From Patagioenas fasciata (Eukaryota; Chordata; Aves; Columbiformes; Columbidae): a stretch of 64,000 nt of DNA. A program made the translations under genes and the position numbers. Each line of letters begins with the position of its first letter. Positions within the stretch are counted from its first letter, which is position 1. The stretch covers positions 111,316,605 to 111,380,604 of the forward strand of contig NC_092521.1 in NCBI RefSeq assembly GCF_037038585.1. Reading direction: 5' to 3'. Shown in pieces: positions 8,198-19,141 of the stretch. The notes beneath the pieces were generated by a model. It was given only the letters and a program-made list of their open reading frames with translations, was not told the origin of the DNA and searched no databases.

Positions 8198-8283
8198 GTC
8201 CCATCTGTGGGCAGAGCGGTCAGAATGTCCCTGGCTCTCAGACCAGAGCAATTACAAACATTAGTTCTGTGCTGGGGTGTTAG
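8198..8283 (+). other. Candidate plus-strand exon 2 with CPIC motif
   Basis: Acceptor after CCCCCCTTCCTCGACAG (AG at 8196-8197). Joined to exon 1b the frame reads MLQACPICGQSGQNV, creating a Cys-x-x-Cys pair across the junction; joined to 1a it reads LLPLGPICGQ. The frame stops at 8281-8283, so the product would be only 32 or 44 residues unless splicing continues from an unseen donor. CAG|GTATGG near 8400 is a donor candidate. CPxC with a glycine after it resembles a zinc-ribbon or zinc-finger knuckle, but a single pair does not make a domain. Confidence 0.35.
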
Positions 8284-8444
8284 CTCTTGTTCTCAACCTA
8301 ATTCCAAAGAATGACTGTGCGAGCTGTGAAAAAGAAAGGTTTCTAACCGCGTGAAGAAAATCAGTTCGCTTTCGGCGAAAAGAGCACAATTTCTTTCAGG
8401 TATGGAGCCCTCAGGGCTCTGTCAGGGCTTTCTTTTCTCCTCTG

Positions 8445-8540
8445 CCTTCCCTTCCCTTCCCTTCCCTTCCCTTCCCTTCCCTTCCCTTCCCTTCCCTTCC
8501 CTTCCCTTCCCTTCCCTTCCCTTCCCTTCCCTTCCCTTCC
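8445..8540. repeat. CTTCC pentamer array, copy 1 (96 bp)
   Basis: Pure tandem CTTCC (GGAAG on the other strand), the longest in the window. It is followed by tail E2 (8541-8645), the partner of E1. Confidence 0.95.
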
Positions 8541-8700
8541 ACCTTCCCTCTCCCTTCCTTCACTCTTCCCTAAAAACCACTTCCCAGGACACAAAACGCA
8601 ATGGATACAAGTGTTTCTATTTGATTTTGTTTTATTTTCTTTTTTAATTTACTTCCTTTGATGTTATTTCATGTCATTTCTGTTTCTCACTCTGTTTCAG

Positions 8701-8771
8701 AGCCAGTGCTCACAATCCTTAACACAAGCCCACGTGTAGCCAGGAGCAGGCTGATGCGTTCTTCAGTTTAG
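8701..8771 (+). other. Candidate plus-strand exon 3
   Basis: A strong acceptor (TTTCTCACTCTGTTTCAG, ending 8700) is followed by a short open stretch (EPVLTILNTSPR...) that stops at 8769-8771. The exon lies just after tail E2. It could be the last exon of the plus-strand transcript, coding or not. Confidence 0.3.
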
Positions 8772-8810
8772 CTTGAACAAACAGCCCTTGCAGGCTGGCA
8801 AAGGCAAGTC

Positions 8811-9181
8811 CCAGAGCTGCAGAGAGCAGCAGCAGGAATAGAGGCCAAGCTTTCCCTGGTTGTTGAAGAGGGAGAACCTTGAGAATGAGGCGCGGGCCTG
8901 ACCATGCACAAAAGAAGAGGTATGTGGTACTGTGGGATCTTTTCCGAAGCATCACATGTAGCGATGACAAGCAGACGTTTTGCCTTCCACAGCTTGTTTT
9001 GCTGCTGTGCTTCTCGGGCAGGGATGCACGAGAAGCGCTCTGGTCCCTGCCAGGCGCTGGTGTTGCCCGCAGGGAGAGCTGCCGAGTGGCAGCTGCGAAT
9101 CCTTCCTGTTCCTGACAGGACACCAGTGGCTGCTCCAAAGCACTGGGTCCCCATGCAACATCTCTGCATCCTGTTGCCTAC
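8811..9181. repeat. Segments B2 and C (partners at 2942-3253 and 1807-1885)
   Basis: 8811-9100 is the partner of B1. The adjoining 9105-9181 matches 1807-1885, with GGACACCAGTGG, CCAAAGCACTG and CATCCT in order, so two modules that are 1 kb apart elsewhere in the unit are adjacent here. Confidence 0.75.
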
Positions 9182-10310
9182 ATCTGCCTTCTTTGTCTGT
9201 AACTTGTTTGGGTTTTGCCTGTTTCTTTCTACCTTGTTTGTTTTTTTGTTGTGGTGGTGGTGGTGGTGGTGTTTCTCTTGTTGCTGTTGTTCTGGTTTTG
9301 TTGGGGCTTTTGAAGTTTGTTTCGTTTGGTTGGTTTAGGTCAGTTTCTATGAGTTGGTTTTGGTAGGCTTTTTGAGAGTGGTTGTTCGAAGGTGGTTGTT
9401 TGACGCTGTATTACGTTGTTGGTAGGTTGTGTGTTCGTAGGTCACTGAAGGCGGGTTGTTTTAGGTTAAGGTTTGTTAAGTTTGGTTTAGGTTGGCGGTC
9501 TTAGCTGCTTGTTTCAGGTTTGATGGTTTAGCTTGGTTTGGGTTGGTTAGTTTAGGTGGGCGGGTTCAGGTTGTTTGATGTGATTTTCTTAGCGCTGCTC
9601 TGTGTGGTTTAGCTTAGGAGGTTTCTTTTTCTTGGTTTTGCTGGGTTCTTTGGTTGGTGCTGTTTTCTGAGGATTCTTTAGCACTGGTTGTGTTAGTTTG
9701 GTTTAGGTTTCTGGTTTTAGTAGCTTGGTTCAGTTTGTTGCGGTCGTTTGAGGTTGGTTTGAGGCAGGTTCTTTGAGGGTGGTTGTGAGAGGCTGGTTGT
9801 TGAAGGCTGGTGGGTTGAGGTTGCTTGATGCAGGTGATTTTTGGTTGAAGTTGTCTTCCGTCGGTTGTTGTAGGTGGCGTATCTGAAGCCGTTTTCATGG
9901 AGGCTGTTTTCTTTAGTTTGGTTGAGGTTTGTTTAGATGATTTTAAGTTGGGGGTGGGTTGGTTATTTGAGGTTGTTTCTTTTCAGTAAGCAGTTTAGGT
10001 GGGTTGGTGGGTGTCTGTGTTTTTAGGTAGGTTGGTTTAGGCAGGTTTGGTTTACATTGTTTAGGTCGCTTGAAGGGTTTCTGTTAAGGTTGGTTCAGGT
10101 TGTTTGGTTTAGGTTGGTTTAGTTATTTCCTGGTAGGTTGTTTAGGGCAGTGTTATGCACGGTGCATGTTTTGAAGATGGGTTCCTTCAGGCTGGGGTGG
10201 CTTAGATTGGTTGTTGAGGGTGCTTTAGGTGGTTTGGTTAGATGTACATTGTGTTTTGTTGGTTTTAGGTTGTGTCTGGATGCTTTGGATGTAACTGCAA
10301 TCTCGCTGGG
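9180..10310. repeat. G/T-rich block across the copy 1/2 junction
   Basis: The largest G/T-rich block, about 1.1 kb. It includes a TGG trinucleotide run (9249-9271) and D2 (9705-9917). TTTAGGTTGG words are densest here, and the strand bias is strong throughout. Confidence 0.85.
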
Positions 10311-11606
10311 ACATGTGTCCCCCCACTAATCACCAGGCTCGATTGGGCTGTTTCTGCTGTCTCGGCAGATGTCCCCTTCCTCCTTCCCTGCTCCACGTGT
10401 TTCCCTGCCTTGCTCAAAGAGGATGACGTTCCCCGCTAGAGGCGAACCATTGCTAGGTCAAGGGTATACGGTAGCTGCGCTGTGCTTGAGAACCTCCCTC
10501 CAAACAAGCTCAGGGTCCGTTAGGAGGAGAACCTGGGGTAGTCAAGCTTCCAAGACTGCAGGCACATCCAAGTGAGACACTGCCTGGGGTAGGGTGGCTG
10601 GTGGTTGGGTTTTTGTTGTTGAGGTTTTTTAGGGTGTTTTAGCTTTGTTGTTGAAGTTGAGTTGATCTAGATTGGTTTTTAGCTTGGTCATTGTAGGCTG
10701 GTTTCAGTGGTTCTATTTAGCTTTGGGTTGTTTGCTTTAGGTCATTTTGGTCAGGTTATGTCATTGGGTTTCGTATTTTTGAGGCTGGTTTAGATCGGTC
10801 GCTTTAGGTAGTTTTATCCTTTATTAGATTGGTTTTAAGTTGTTTGAGATTGTTTAATGGTTATTTTAGGTTAAGATTGGTTGGTTTCAGTTTGTTTAGC
10901 TTGTTTGGTTCTAGGTTGCTTAAGGTTGGTTGAGAAATGCCGGTTTATGTAGTTTTAGATTGTTTTAGGTAGGATTTTTTTAGATCATTTGGTTTAGGTA
11001 GGTTTGTTTTAGGGTGTTAAGGTTGGTTTATTTTGTTTGGTTTAGGTAATTTGTTGTAGATTGTTTAAGATTCTGTTTAGGTTGTTGGTGGCTGATTGAA
11101 GTTTTTTAAGGCAGACTGGTTTAGCTTCTTTAAGGTTGGTTTAGGTGAGCTGTTCTATGCTGGTTTGGGTAGGCTGTTCTAGCTAAGTTTAGGGCCAGCT
11201 CGTGGAGCAGCAGGCACCCAGCCCAAATGGCGCAAAGAAGCCGTGGCAAGGGGCCGTGCTCAGCGCTGCAGAGGAAGGCAAAAAACCCCCGGAGACGCTT
11301 GCTGTCCCACTTGGGGGAAAAAAAAAGCCTTCCTCCCCCCAGCTGCAGGGCACGAGAGGCCATCTCCCTGGTGCTTGAGCAGCAGGCAGGATCCGAGCCA
11401 AAAGGGCCCAGAGGAGCTCTGCAAAGTGGTCATGCTCAATGCTGCAGAGGAAGGCAAAAAACCCCCGGGGACCAGTGCCAATCTGCCCCGGGGGAAAAAA
11501 TTCCTTCCTGACCCCAGTGCTGGCGATCGGCTGTTCCCTGAGCATGTGAGCCAGACCTGGCTCCTTGTCCCACAGGCTGCTCACGCCTCCCAGGACCTGC
11601 CCAAGC

Positions 11607-11693
11607 CCTATCCCATCCTATCCTATCCCATCCTATCCTATCCCATCCTATCCTATCCCATCCTATCCTATCCCATCCCATCCCATCCTATCC
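11607..11693. repeat. TATCC/CATCC pentamer array, copy 2 (87 bp)
   Basis: Regular alternation of two TATCC-type pentamers with one CATCC, ending in three CATCC in a row. Confidence 0.95.
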
Positions 11694-13559
11694 TCCCTTG
11701 AGCTGGAGTCATCTCCCGGACTCCCGAGAGTGCTCAAATGCCCCTGACCTGATGGACCTTGGCGGGGACTAGAATGCTTCCTGTGCCTGGTGGGACACCA
11801 GTGGTTGTCCCAAAGCACTGCAATCCCTTGCAACCCCTTTACATCCTAGTTCTTACGGCTCCTGAGCCTGGCTCCACAGGGGATGAAGATGGTGAGCTCT
11901 GCAGTGCTCCTCCCGAAGGAATTCCCTTGGTCTTGCCACTGCTATCCAGCTGAAAAGGATTTCCAGCCATCAGATAAGCTTGGCAGGTGGCCCTGGCAGT
12001 CCGTGTGCCATTCCTTCCCAATGCAGCAAGTGACTTGTGCTGCCCAACGCAGCAAGTGGCGTGCTGCTACGCTGTCATTTATGGTGACGCTGTCTGCTCG
12101 GGAAGAAGTCCTGAATGGTTTTGTGCTGTTTACCGTCTCTTTCCCTGGACTTGATAGCTCTTTTCCTGCTTTGGCTTTCATCCTTGATATCGTCCTTGAA
12201 GAGCTCTGCAGTGCTCCTCAAGAAGAAATTCCCTTTGTCTTGCCACTGCTACCCAGCTGAAAAGGATTTCCATCCATGAGCTGAGGTTTGAAGGTGGCCC
12301 TGGCAGCAGATTGTCTTACAGTGGAGAACCTCCAGCAGCCTCACGCAAGCTCTTCCTCCCTCAGCCCCTGCCCTGTGATGCCACCAGCTCCTCAAGTGCT
12401 TCCTCCGGGATGTGTTGGGGCTGCCCCCGGGCCAGCTCTGGCAGTGGACACGGGACCCGGCTGCTCCTTTTGATCCTGCCCAGGGCATTGTGAGCTCTGC
12501 GTTGCCGGGTGCTGGCATTGTGACGTGGGGGTGACAGAGCCCCACGTGTGCAGCCCCGCCCGCCCCCAATCCGCCCAGCACCCTATGGAGGAAGCCTTTG
12601 GGGTGCTGGCCCCAGATCAGTCCCTGAGCTGAAGAGGCCCAGGAGGCTGTCCCTGCCCTTGGTGTGCATTCGCTGGGCAGAGCTGCTGGGTGTCCCTGAG
12701 GCCTCCTCTGCCGCTCGGCTCCCCAGAACAAACCTCCTGCTGTTTCTCTTCTCTCAGGCAGAAACCAGCCCTGCAGCCTCGAGGCCACCCTAGTATAGCC
12801 ATCTCCTCTCTGCCCCACATAAAATGCCCACTGGGTCCCACAGCAAGGAAGACCAGGGACTCAATCCAGCTGGACACAAACCCTTTCCTGAGGCATAAAG
12901 AGAGTGATTTTGAGAGCTGCAGAGAGCAGCAGCAGGAATAGAGGCCAAGCTTTCCCTGGTTCGTAAGAGGGAGAACCTTGAGAATCAGGCGCAGGACTGA
13001 CCATGCCCAAAAGAAGAAGAAGAAGTAGAAGATGATGATGACGGGTGTGGTACCGTGGGATGTTTTCCAGAGCTACGTGACACGTAGCGACAACGAGCGG
13101 ACTTTTTGCCTTCCACAGCTTGTTTTGCTGCTGTGCTTCTTGGGCAGGGATGCACGAGAAGCGCTTTGGTCCCTGCCAGGCGCTTGTGTTGCCCGCAGGG
13201 AGAGGTGCCGAGTGGCAGCTGCGGATGTTGCAGCCGGGCTGGAGCCCTTCCAAGCAGGGGCTGTTTTGGTGGAGGGAGGTTTTTGGTTTTGGTAGCTTGG
13301 TTGAGGTTGTTGAGGTGGTTGGAGGTGGTTTGTTTGAGGCAGGTTCTTCTTTGAGGGTGGTTGTGGGAGGCTGGGTTGTTGAAGGCTGGTGGGTTTAGGT
13401 AGCTTGATGTAGGTGATACTTGGTTGAAGTTGTTTTCCCTTGGTTGTTTTAGGTGGGGTATGTGAAGTTGTTTTCATTGAGGTTGTTTCCAGTATTTTGT
13501 TTGAGGTTGGTGTAGGTGGTTTGGTTGAGGTTGTTGAGATGGTTTGAGGTTGGGTGGCT

Positions 13560-14708
13560 TAGGTTGGTTCTGTTATAAAGCTTCAGTTGCCATGGGGACT
13601 CGAACCCATGACTGGAGAGTCTGTTTACCCTTCTCCCACTTGCATGCAGTCATTAGCGGGTCCATCCTGGCTCCAGTGACCGGGACGCAACAGAAGGCTC
13701 ACTCAGGGTTACTCGATCTACCCCCAAGATCGCTAGCGGCAGACCCCCTTCTGGTGGAGTCAAGTCAGTAGCCCCCTTAGGTAGGTGCCCATTTACAGCA
13801 ATATGGGGAATCTGGCCATGCGGAGGCTTCCCTCGCCAGTTGCTGGCCCCCATGTTACAGGCCCACGTTACAGTAAAACAAAAGCATACCTTATCCGCTT
13901 AATTCAAAAAGTCGTTGTCTGCCCCCGCGGTGACCAGCCGGAGTGGAACGGAGCCCCTGTGAAATAAAAGGTGCGGGACACGTCTGGGAGGTCCGTTTCT
14001 CTCAGGCGGTCCGCACAGCCGGGCAGAGCTTGTCCCTTCGTGGTCGCCAAAATTGATATGTGGAAACAACTTTACAGCCTATAAAGTCATAAAACTTTAC
14101 AACGTGCAAGCCTATAAAGCGGGTACGTTTATCTGATATCGGGCGCAAGGGGGATCGTTCCACCATTCATGCGCACCTTCTAACACTATGAGGTGTGTTT
14201 AAATACAGCAAGGTGTTAGGTATTCATAATGACCCCAGGAACGCCTATACTTATTCATAACCTTTCCCCGCTTCTTATTAAAATGAGTCCCAGGTCATAA
14301 TTTCCAAAGCCTCCTCCTAGACAGCTCCCTGTTGCGCCTGCGCGGTGCCATCTGGTGGTCTTGAGGAGGGGTCTTTGGATGAAGGCTCCTTCAGCTTCGT
14401 CACAGTGAACTTTTTACCTTTGGCTCATTATGTTGAATTGACTGGGACCCAAGCGGCCAAGTCAATTGAAACCAGGCTGGCGCCCCCGTTTGCTCTAAGT
14501 CTTTGTTACCTCGTCTCCTCAAGTTTACAGCTGGGTGCAGTAAAACTTCTTATCTTGGCATTCGAGGGGGTTCTGTTTTTCTTAGCATGAGTCTACATAA
14601 AGCTCTAAACTAAGCACTTATTGTGTGCCTAAGCCTTAAAGTGGTAGTTCATTAGTAGGCACCCATTATATGTTTAGTTAACCCTTAAAATGGTAGTTCC
14701 CTCTATCA
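13560..14708 (-). mobile_element. Endogenous retrovirus remnant, copy 2
   Basis: LTR 14054-14708; primer-binding site 14032-14049. Same extent and state as in copy 1. Confidence 0.75.
14346..14358 (-). promoter_or_regulatory. CTCF core motif in LTR, copy 2
   Basis: Identical 13-mer and orientation, 9970 bp from the copy-1 site. Confidence 0.6.
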
Positions 14709-16089
14709 TGTCCCCTCCCCCCCATCCCCTGTCTCTCACCCCTTCTCCCCCCCTCTTCCCCCCACCCCCTTCCCCTCTCCCCGCTCTGTCCCCCCTCCCC
14801 GTCCTATCCCTCTCTCTTCACTTCCCCTCCCTCCTTCTCCCTCTCTCCCCCCTCCCTCCTCTTTTCCCTAAAAAAGACTTTCAAGGACACAAAACACAAT
14901 GGATACAAAGTGTTCCTTTTTATTTTATTATAGGTTCTTGAAGGTTGGTTAGTTGCTTGCTGTTGTTGTAGGTTGCTTTAGGTGAGTTGTTCTATGCTGG
15001 TTTGGGTGTGCTGTTCTAGCTAAGTTTAGGACCACCTCGTGGAGCAGCAGGCACCCAGCCCAAATGGCCCAAAGAAGCCATGGCAAGGGGCCGTGCTCAG
15101 CGCTGCAGAGGAAGGCAAAAAACCCCCGGAGACCCTTGCTGTCCCACCTGGGGGAAAAAAAAGCCTTCCTCCCCCCAGCTGCAGGGCACGAGAGGCCATC
15201 TTCCTGGTGCTTGAGCAGCAGGCAGGATCCGAGCCAAAAGGGCCCAGAGGAGCTCTGCAAAGTGGTCATGCTCAATGCTGCAGAGGAAGGCAAAAAACCC
15301 CCGGGGACCAGTGCCAATCTGCCCCGGGGGAAAAAATTCCTTCCTGACCCCAGTGCTGGCGATCGGCTGTTCCCTGAGCATGTGAGCCAGACCTGGCTCC
15401 TTGTCCCACAGGCTGCTCACGCCTCCCAGGACCTGCCCAAGCCCTATCTTATCCTATCCTCTCCTACCCTACCCTAGGCTATCCTACCTTGCGCTGGAGC
15501 CATCTCCTGGACTTGGGAGAGTGCCCAAAGGCCTCCGACCTAACGGACCTTGGCGGGGGGCAAGAACGCTTCGGAAAATCCTGCTTCCAGCTGTCCTGTC
15601 AAGAATTCATGACCAAACCTGGGCAGAGAAAACAAAATGCCAGAGATGAAACTTACTGCACGTAACAAGAGGACACAACAGAGATGACGGAGGAAAACAG
15701 CAAGAGGGGAAGGAGAGGAGGAGCAGAGAACACAGAAGGAAACGAGACCCTTGAATCTCACCCAATCAGAGGAGTAAGAGAAGGCTTCCAAAAGACCAGG
15801 CTCTGAATACAAAGCATACCTCGTAAGGTTTTGTCTCCAAACTTTTCCTCTTTTGAAGGCAAGCTGCAGATCCCACGCTGTCCTTTGGTCTCCGACGCGG
15901 CGTCCTTCGGTCCCCGGCGGTCTCTGGCGCTCTCCAGCGGGCTTCTGTGCACACACACACGCACATATCTGGTTTTTATTTTCTATATCTACACATTTCT
16001 ATTAACTCTAGAGTCTGTATACACGTCTACAGGGAGAAGGAGAAAAAGTCTGAATTATTTGTGCCATGTGCAAACCTTTTCCCTTGAAG

Positions 16090-17518
16090 GCAAGCTCCAG
16101 CTCCAGCGCTGCCCTTGGGTGTCCTGGCCGTCTGTGGGGGCTCCTGAGGACTCCTCCCGGTGCTCTGGGGCTGCCGACCAGAAGATGGCAGCGACTCTCC
16201 TCGCCTCTTCCCCAGGCCCCAGGGCAGAGGAGATGCCCCGGCATGAGGGCCGGGGCTGCGGGCTGGGAAGCCGGGCTCACCTGCGGCTCCAGAGCGGCTG
16301 CTGCTCCGGCCCGGCCCATCCCGTCCCGTCCCGTCCCATGCCCCGGAGGCGGCTAGTGGCGGCTGCGGGGGCGGCGCCGCTTGTGCCCAGGCGCCTGCTT
16401 GGGGGCTCTGGGAGAGCCCCCGGCCGTCCTGCGGCGCTTCGGGCACCACGGCGCTGGGGGCAGCCCGCCCACGCTGCTCTTGTGCCCCAGCAGCCCTGCC
16501 TGAGGCGGGTCCACGTCCATCGGCTCCGCCTCCTCCCGAGGCGGGTCGATGTCCATGGGCTGCTCCTCCTCCTCCCGGGGTGGGTCAACCTCCATCGGCT
16601 CCTCCTCTCGCCTGGGGGCGGTGCTGCTGCTCCCGGCAGGCTGCCGCCGTTTCTTGGGCGGCGGAGCCATGGGCCGGGGGGTCCGTGAGCCTCCTCTTCT
16701 TTCTTCTGCTCGCTGCGGCCTCTTCTCTCCGAGCGCTGGCGCGGCTGGCACGGCTCTGCTCCAACTGCCACAACAGAGGCTCGCGGCGTCCCCAGCGAAC
16801 GCTGCGGTGGCCGGCATGGCGGCCCACAGGGCCACGAGGGCCCCGTCGCGGGGCCATTTTGCTCTGCAGTGCTGTCAATGCTTATACTTGGTTTGCCTCG
16901 CCTCGCCTCGCCTCGCCTCAGGTGGAACCAACTCATTTGCCTTTTGTCTAAAGGAAAGACCGACAGCCGCACATCTTTTGACAGTATCTTTGACCAGCAC
17001 GACAAACCTGGCACTTGTATTGCACAATTATCCTGTGCTAAGGGATTCTGCTGTTTCTTTAGTGCTGTACGATGAAGAATGCAAAAGGTGTTTGAAGAGA
17101 CAGTGCTCGTTCCCGCGTTTACCGGCACACGGGGCGGGGCCGAGGAGCGACGGCTCTGCCATCCGCTCGTCAGGGCTGCTGGCTCGGTCTTTGCGGGAGG
17201 CGGTAGCGATTGGTCGGCTCTGTGTCCAGCATGGCGGCCAAGGCGAGCAGCAGCCCCTCTCAGCTGCTGCTGCCGCTCGGTAAGCGGCGCCGCGACGCTT
17301 CCGCGCTCTCCCGGTGCCCGGGCGGGGCTGCGCTGGGGCCCGGCCTGTGCCCGGCGGGCGGGCGGGCGGGCGGGCGGGGAGGGAGGCCGAGGCCGCTTGC
17401 GGGCACGCGTGGGTGGCGCGGTCGGCGCCGCCGCTTGGCGGGCAGCTGGAGCGGGGGGAGCGGGTGTGCCCGCCGGGTCCGGCGGTGTCGGCCGGTGCGG
17501 GAAAATCCCGTCGAAGAT
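16090..17518. promoter_or_regulatory. CpG island / bidirectional promoter, copy 2
   Basis: CCAAT box intact (17209-17213). The CGGG run has two extra repeats and the GTCCC run near 16325 one extra repeat. Confidence 0.65.
16353..16835 (-). CDS. Candidate PM(E/D)(V/I)DPP-repeat protein, copy 2
   Basis: Same 160 codons as copy 1. The 5-bp insertion of this copy lies beyond the stop and leaves this frame intact, whereas it disrupts the two longer overlapping frames. Confidence 0.35.
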   Translation of the reverse strand: MALWAAMPATAAFAGDAASLCCGSWSRAVPAAPALGEKRPQRAEERRGGSRTPRPMAPPPKKRRQPAGSSSTAPRREEEPMEVDPPREEEEQPMDIDPPREEAEPMDVDPPQAGLLGHKSSVGGLPPAPWCPKRRRTAGGSPRAPKQAPGHKRRRPRSRH

Positions 17519-18265
17519 GTTACAGGCTTGTGAGTATTATTTCTGCTTGTTGTTGCTGTTTAAGTTTGTGTTTCCTGAGGGAAAACTTGCTGTAAGGTCT
17601 GTAAGCAAAACGTGCTTGTTTTTTTGGAATGAATGTTTGCCAGCTGAGTAGTTTCTGCCTTGGACTGAATCCTTGGGGTGATCTGTTCGGGGCAGCCCTG
17701 TCATAGAGTAGCAGTTGCGTGACTGATCCTTGTCATCGGGTTCCTAACTGGTAGCCTTTATTTGGCGTGGGTTGTTGTGTTGAACTTCTCCGTAGTTCGT
17801 TTGCTTTTCCATTTCCTGAAGGTCTAGGCAAAGATTAAACAAATGAGTGGACTTAAAGAGAAGTATTTGTTATTTGGCCATGCCATGTTGCTATTTGAAA
17901 CCTGTTTTGATTCTTGGTGATATTCAAGAAGTTGCCGCGACTCAGAGGGCAAATCTTGATGTGCTGAGCAGAAGAGTGCAATGGATCTTTTTGGTTGCCA
18001 GGTAGCTTTCCTGACCCATGTGGCCAGTTGATCGAGATTCCACTGCACGCCTGAGAGAGTGAGAAAGATCCCCTCCCTCCTTAAAGAATGACCGTGATGC
18101 TAATGGGATGAAATACGCTTGTTGATCAGCCTGGATGTCAGTCAAGCTCTGTCCCATCTCTGCCCCCCTTCCTCGACAGGTCCCATCTGTGGGCAGAGCG
18201 GTCAGAATGTCCCTGGCTCTCAGACCAGAGCAATTACAAACATTAGTTCTGTGCTGGGGTGTTAG
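17231..18265 (+). other. Plus-strand spliced unit, copy 2 (exon 1a to exon 2)
   Basis: Exon 1a ATG 17231, exon 1b ATG 17517, exon 2 from 18180. All donor and acceptor bases are kept. Confidence 0.35.
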
Positions 18266-18426
18266 CTCTTGTTCTCAACCTAATTCCAAAGAATGACTGT
18301 GCGAGCTGTGAAAAAGAAAGGTTTCTAACCGCGTGAAGAAAATCAGTTCGCTTTCGGCGAAAAGAGCACAATTTCTTTCAGGTATGGAGCCCTCAGGGCT
18401 CTGTCAGGGCTTTCTTTTCTCCTCTG

Positions 18427-18502
18427 CCTTCCCTTCCCTTCCCTTCCCTTCCCTTCCCTTCCCTTCCCTTCCCTTCCCTTCCCTTCCCTTCCCTTCCCTT
18501 CC
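18427..18502. repeat. CTTCC pentamer array, copy 2 (76 bp)
   Basis: Pure array. Confidence 0.95.
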
Positions 18503-19141
18503 ACCTTCCCTCTCCCTTCCTTCACTCTTCCCTAAAAACCACTTCCCAGGACACAAAACGCAATGGATACAAGTGTTTCTATTTGATTTTGTTTTATTTT
18601 CTTTTTTAATTTACTTCCTTTGATGTTATTTCATGTCATTTCTGTTTCTCACTCTGTTTCAGAGCCAGTGCTCACAATCCTTAACACAAGCCCACGTGTA
18701 GCCAGGAGCAGGCTGATGCGTTCTTCAGTTTAGCTTGAACAAACAGCCCTTGCAGGCTGGCAAAGGCAAGTCCCAGAGCTGCAGAGAGCAGCAGCAGGAA
18801 TAGAGGCCAAGCTTTCCCTGGTTGTTGAAGAGGGAGAACCTTGAGAATGAGGCGCGGGCCTGACCATGCACAAAAGAAGAGGTATGTGGTACTGTGGGAT
18901 CTTTTCCGAAGCATCACATGTAGCGATGACAAGCAGACGTTTTGCCTTCCACAGCTTGTTTTGCTGCTGTGCTTCTCGGGCAGGGATGCACGAGAAGCGC
19001 TCTGGTCCCTGCCAGGCGCTGGTGTTGCCCGCAGGGAGAGCTGCCGAGTGGCAGCTGCGAATCCTTCCTGTTCCTGACAGGACACCAGTGGCTGCTCCAA
19101 AGCACTGGGTCCCCATGCAACATCTCTGCATCCTGTTGCCT

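Larger units (their letters stand above)
1..9960. repeat. Macrosatellite unit, copy 1 (complete, 9960 bp)
   Basis: The 20 bases at position 1 recur at 9961, 19923, 29878, 39836, 49806 and 59766, and everything between follows in the same order. This copy serves as the reference for the detailed entries below. Private variants include a T in place of C near 771, an A in place of T near 3094 (upstream of the B1 tail), and the longest CTTCC array of the six (96 bp). No gap, inversion or foreign insertion separates it from copy 2. The unit contains its own internal duplications (segments A, B, D, E, F), so it was assembled from smaller modules before being amplified as a whole. Confidence 0.97.

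Noticed and set aside
9614-9898. 94-residue Q/N/T-rich minus-strand frame resembling a prion-like protein
   Set aside because: Its residues follow from the complement of G/T-rich repeat DNA; similar frames appear in every such block.
9180-10310. Interstitial telomeric repeat
   Set aside because: TTTAGG words occur, but no run of TTAGGG in tandem is present.
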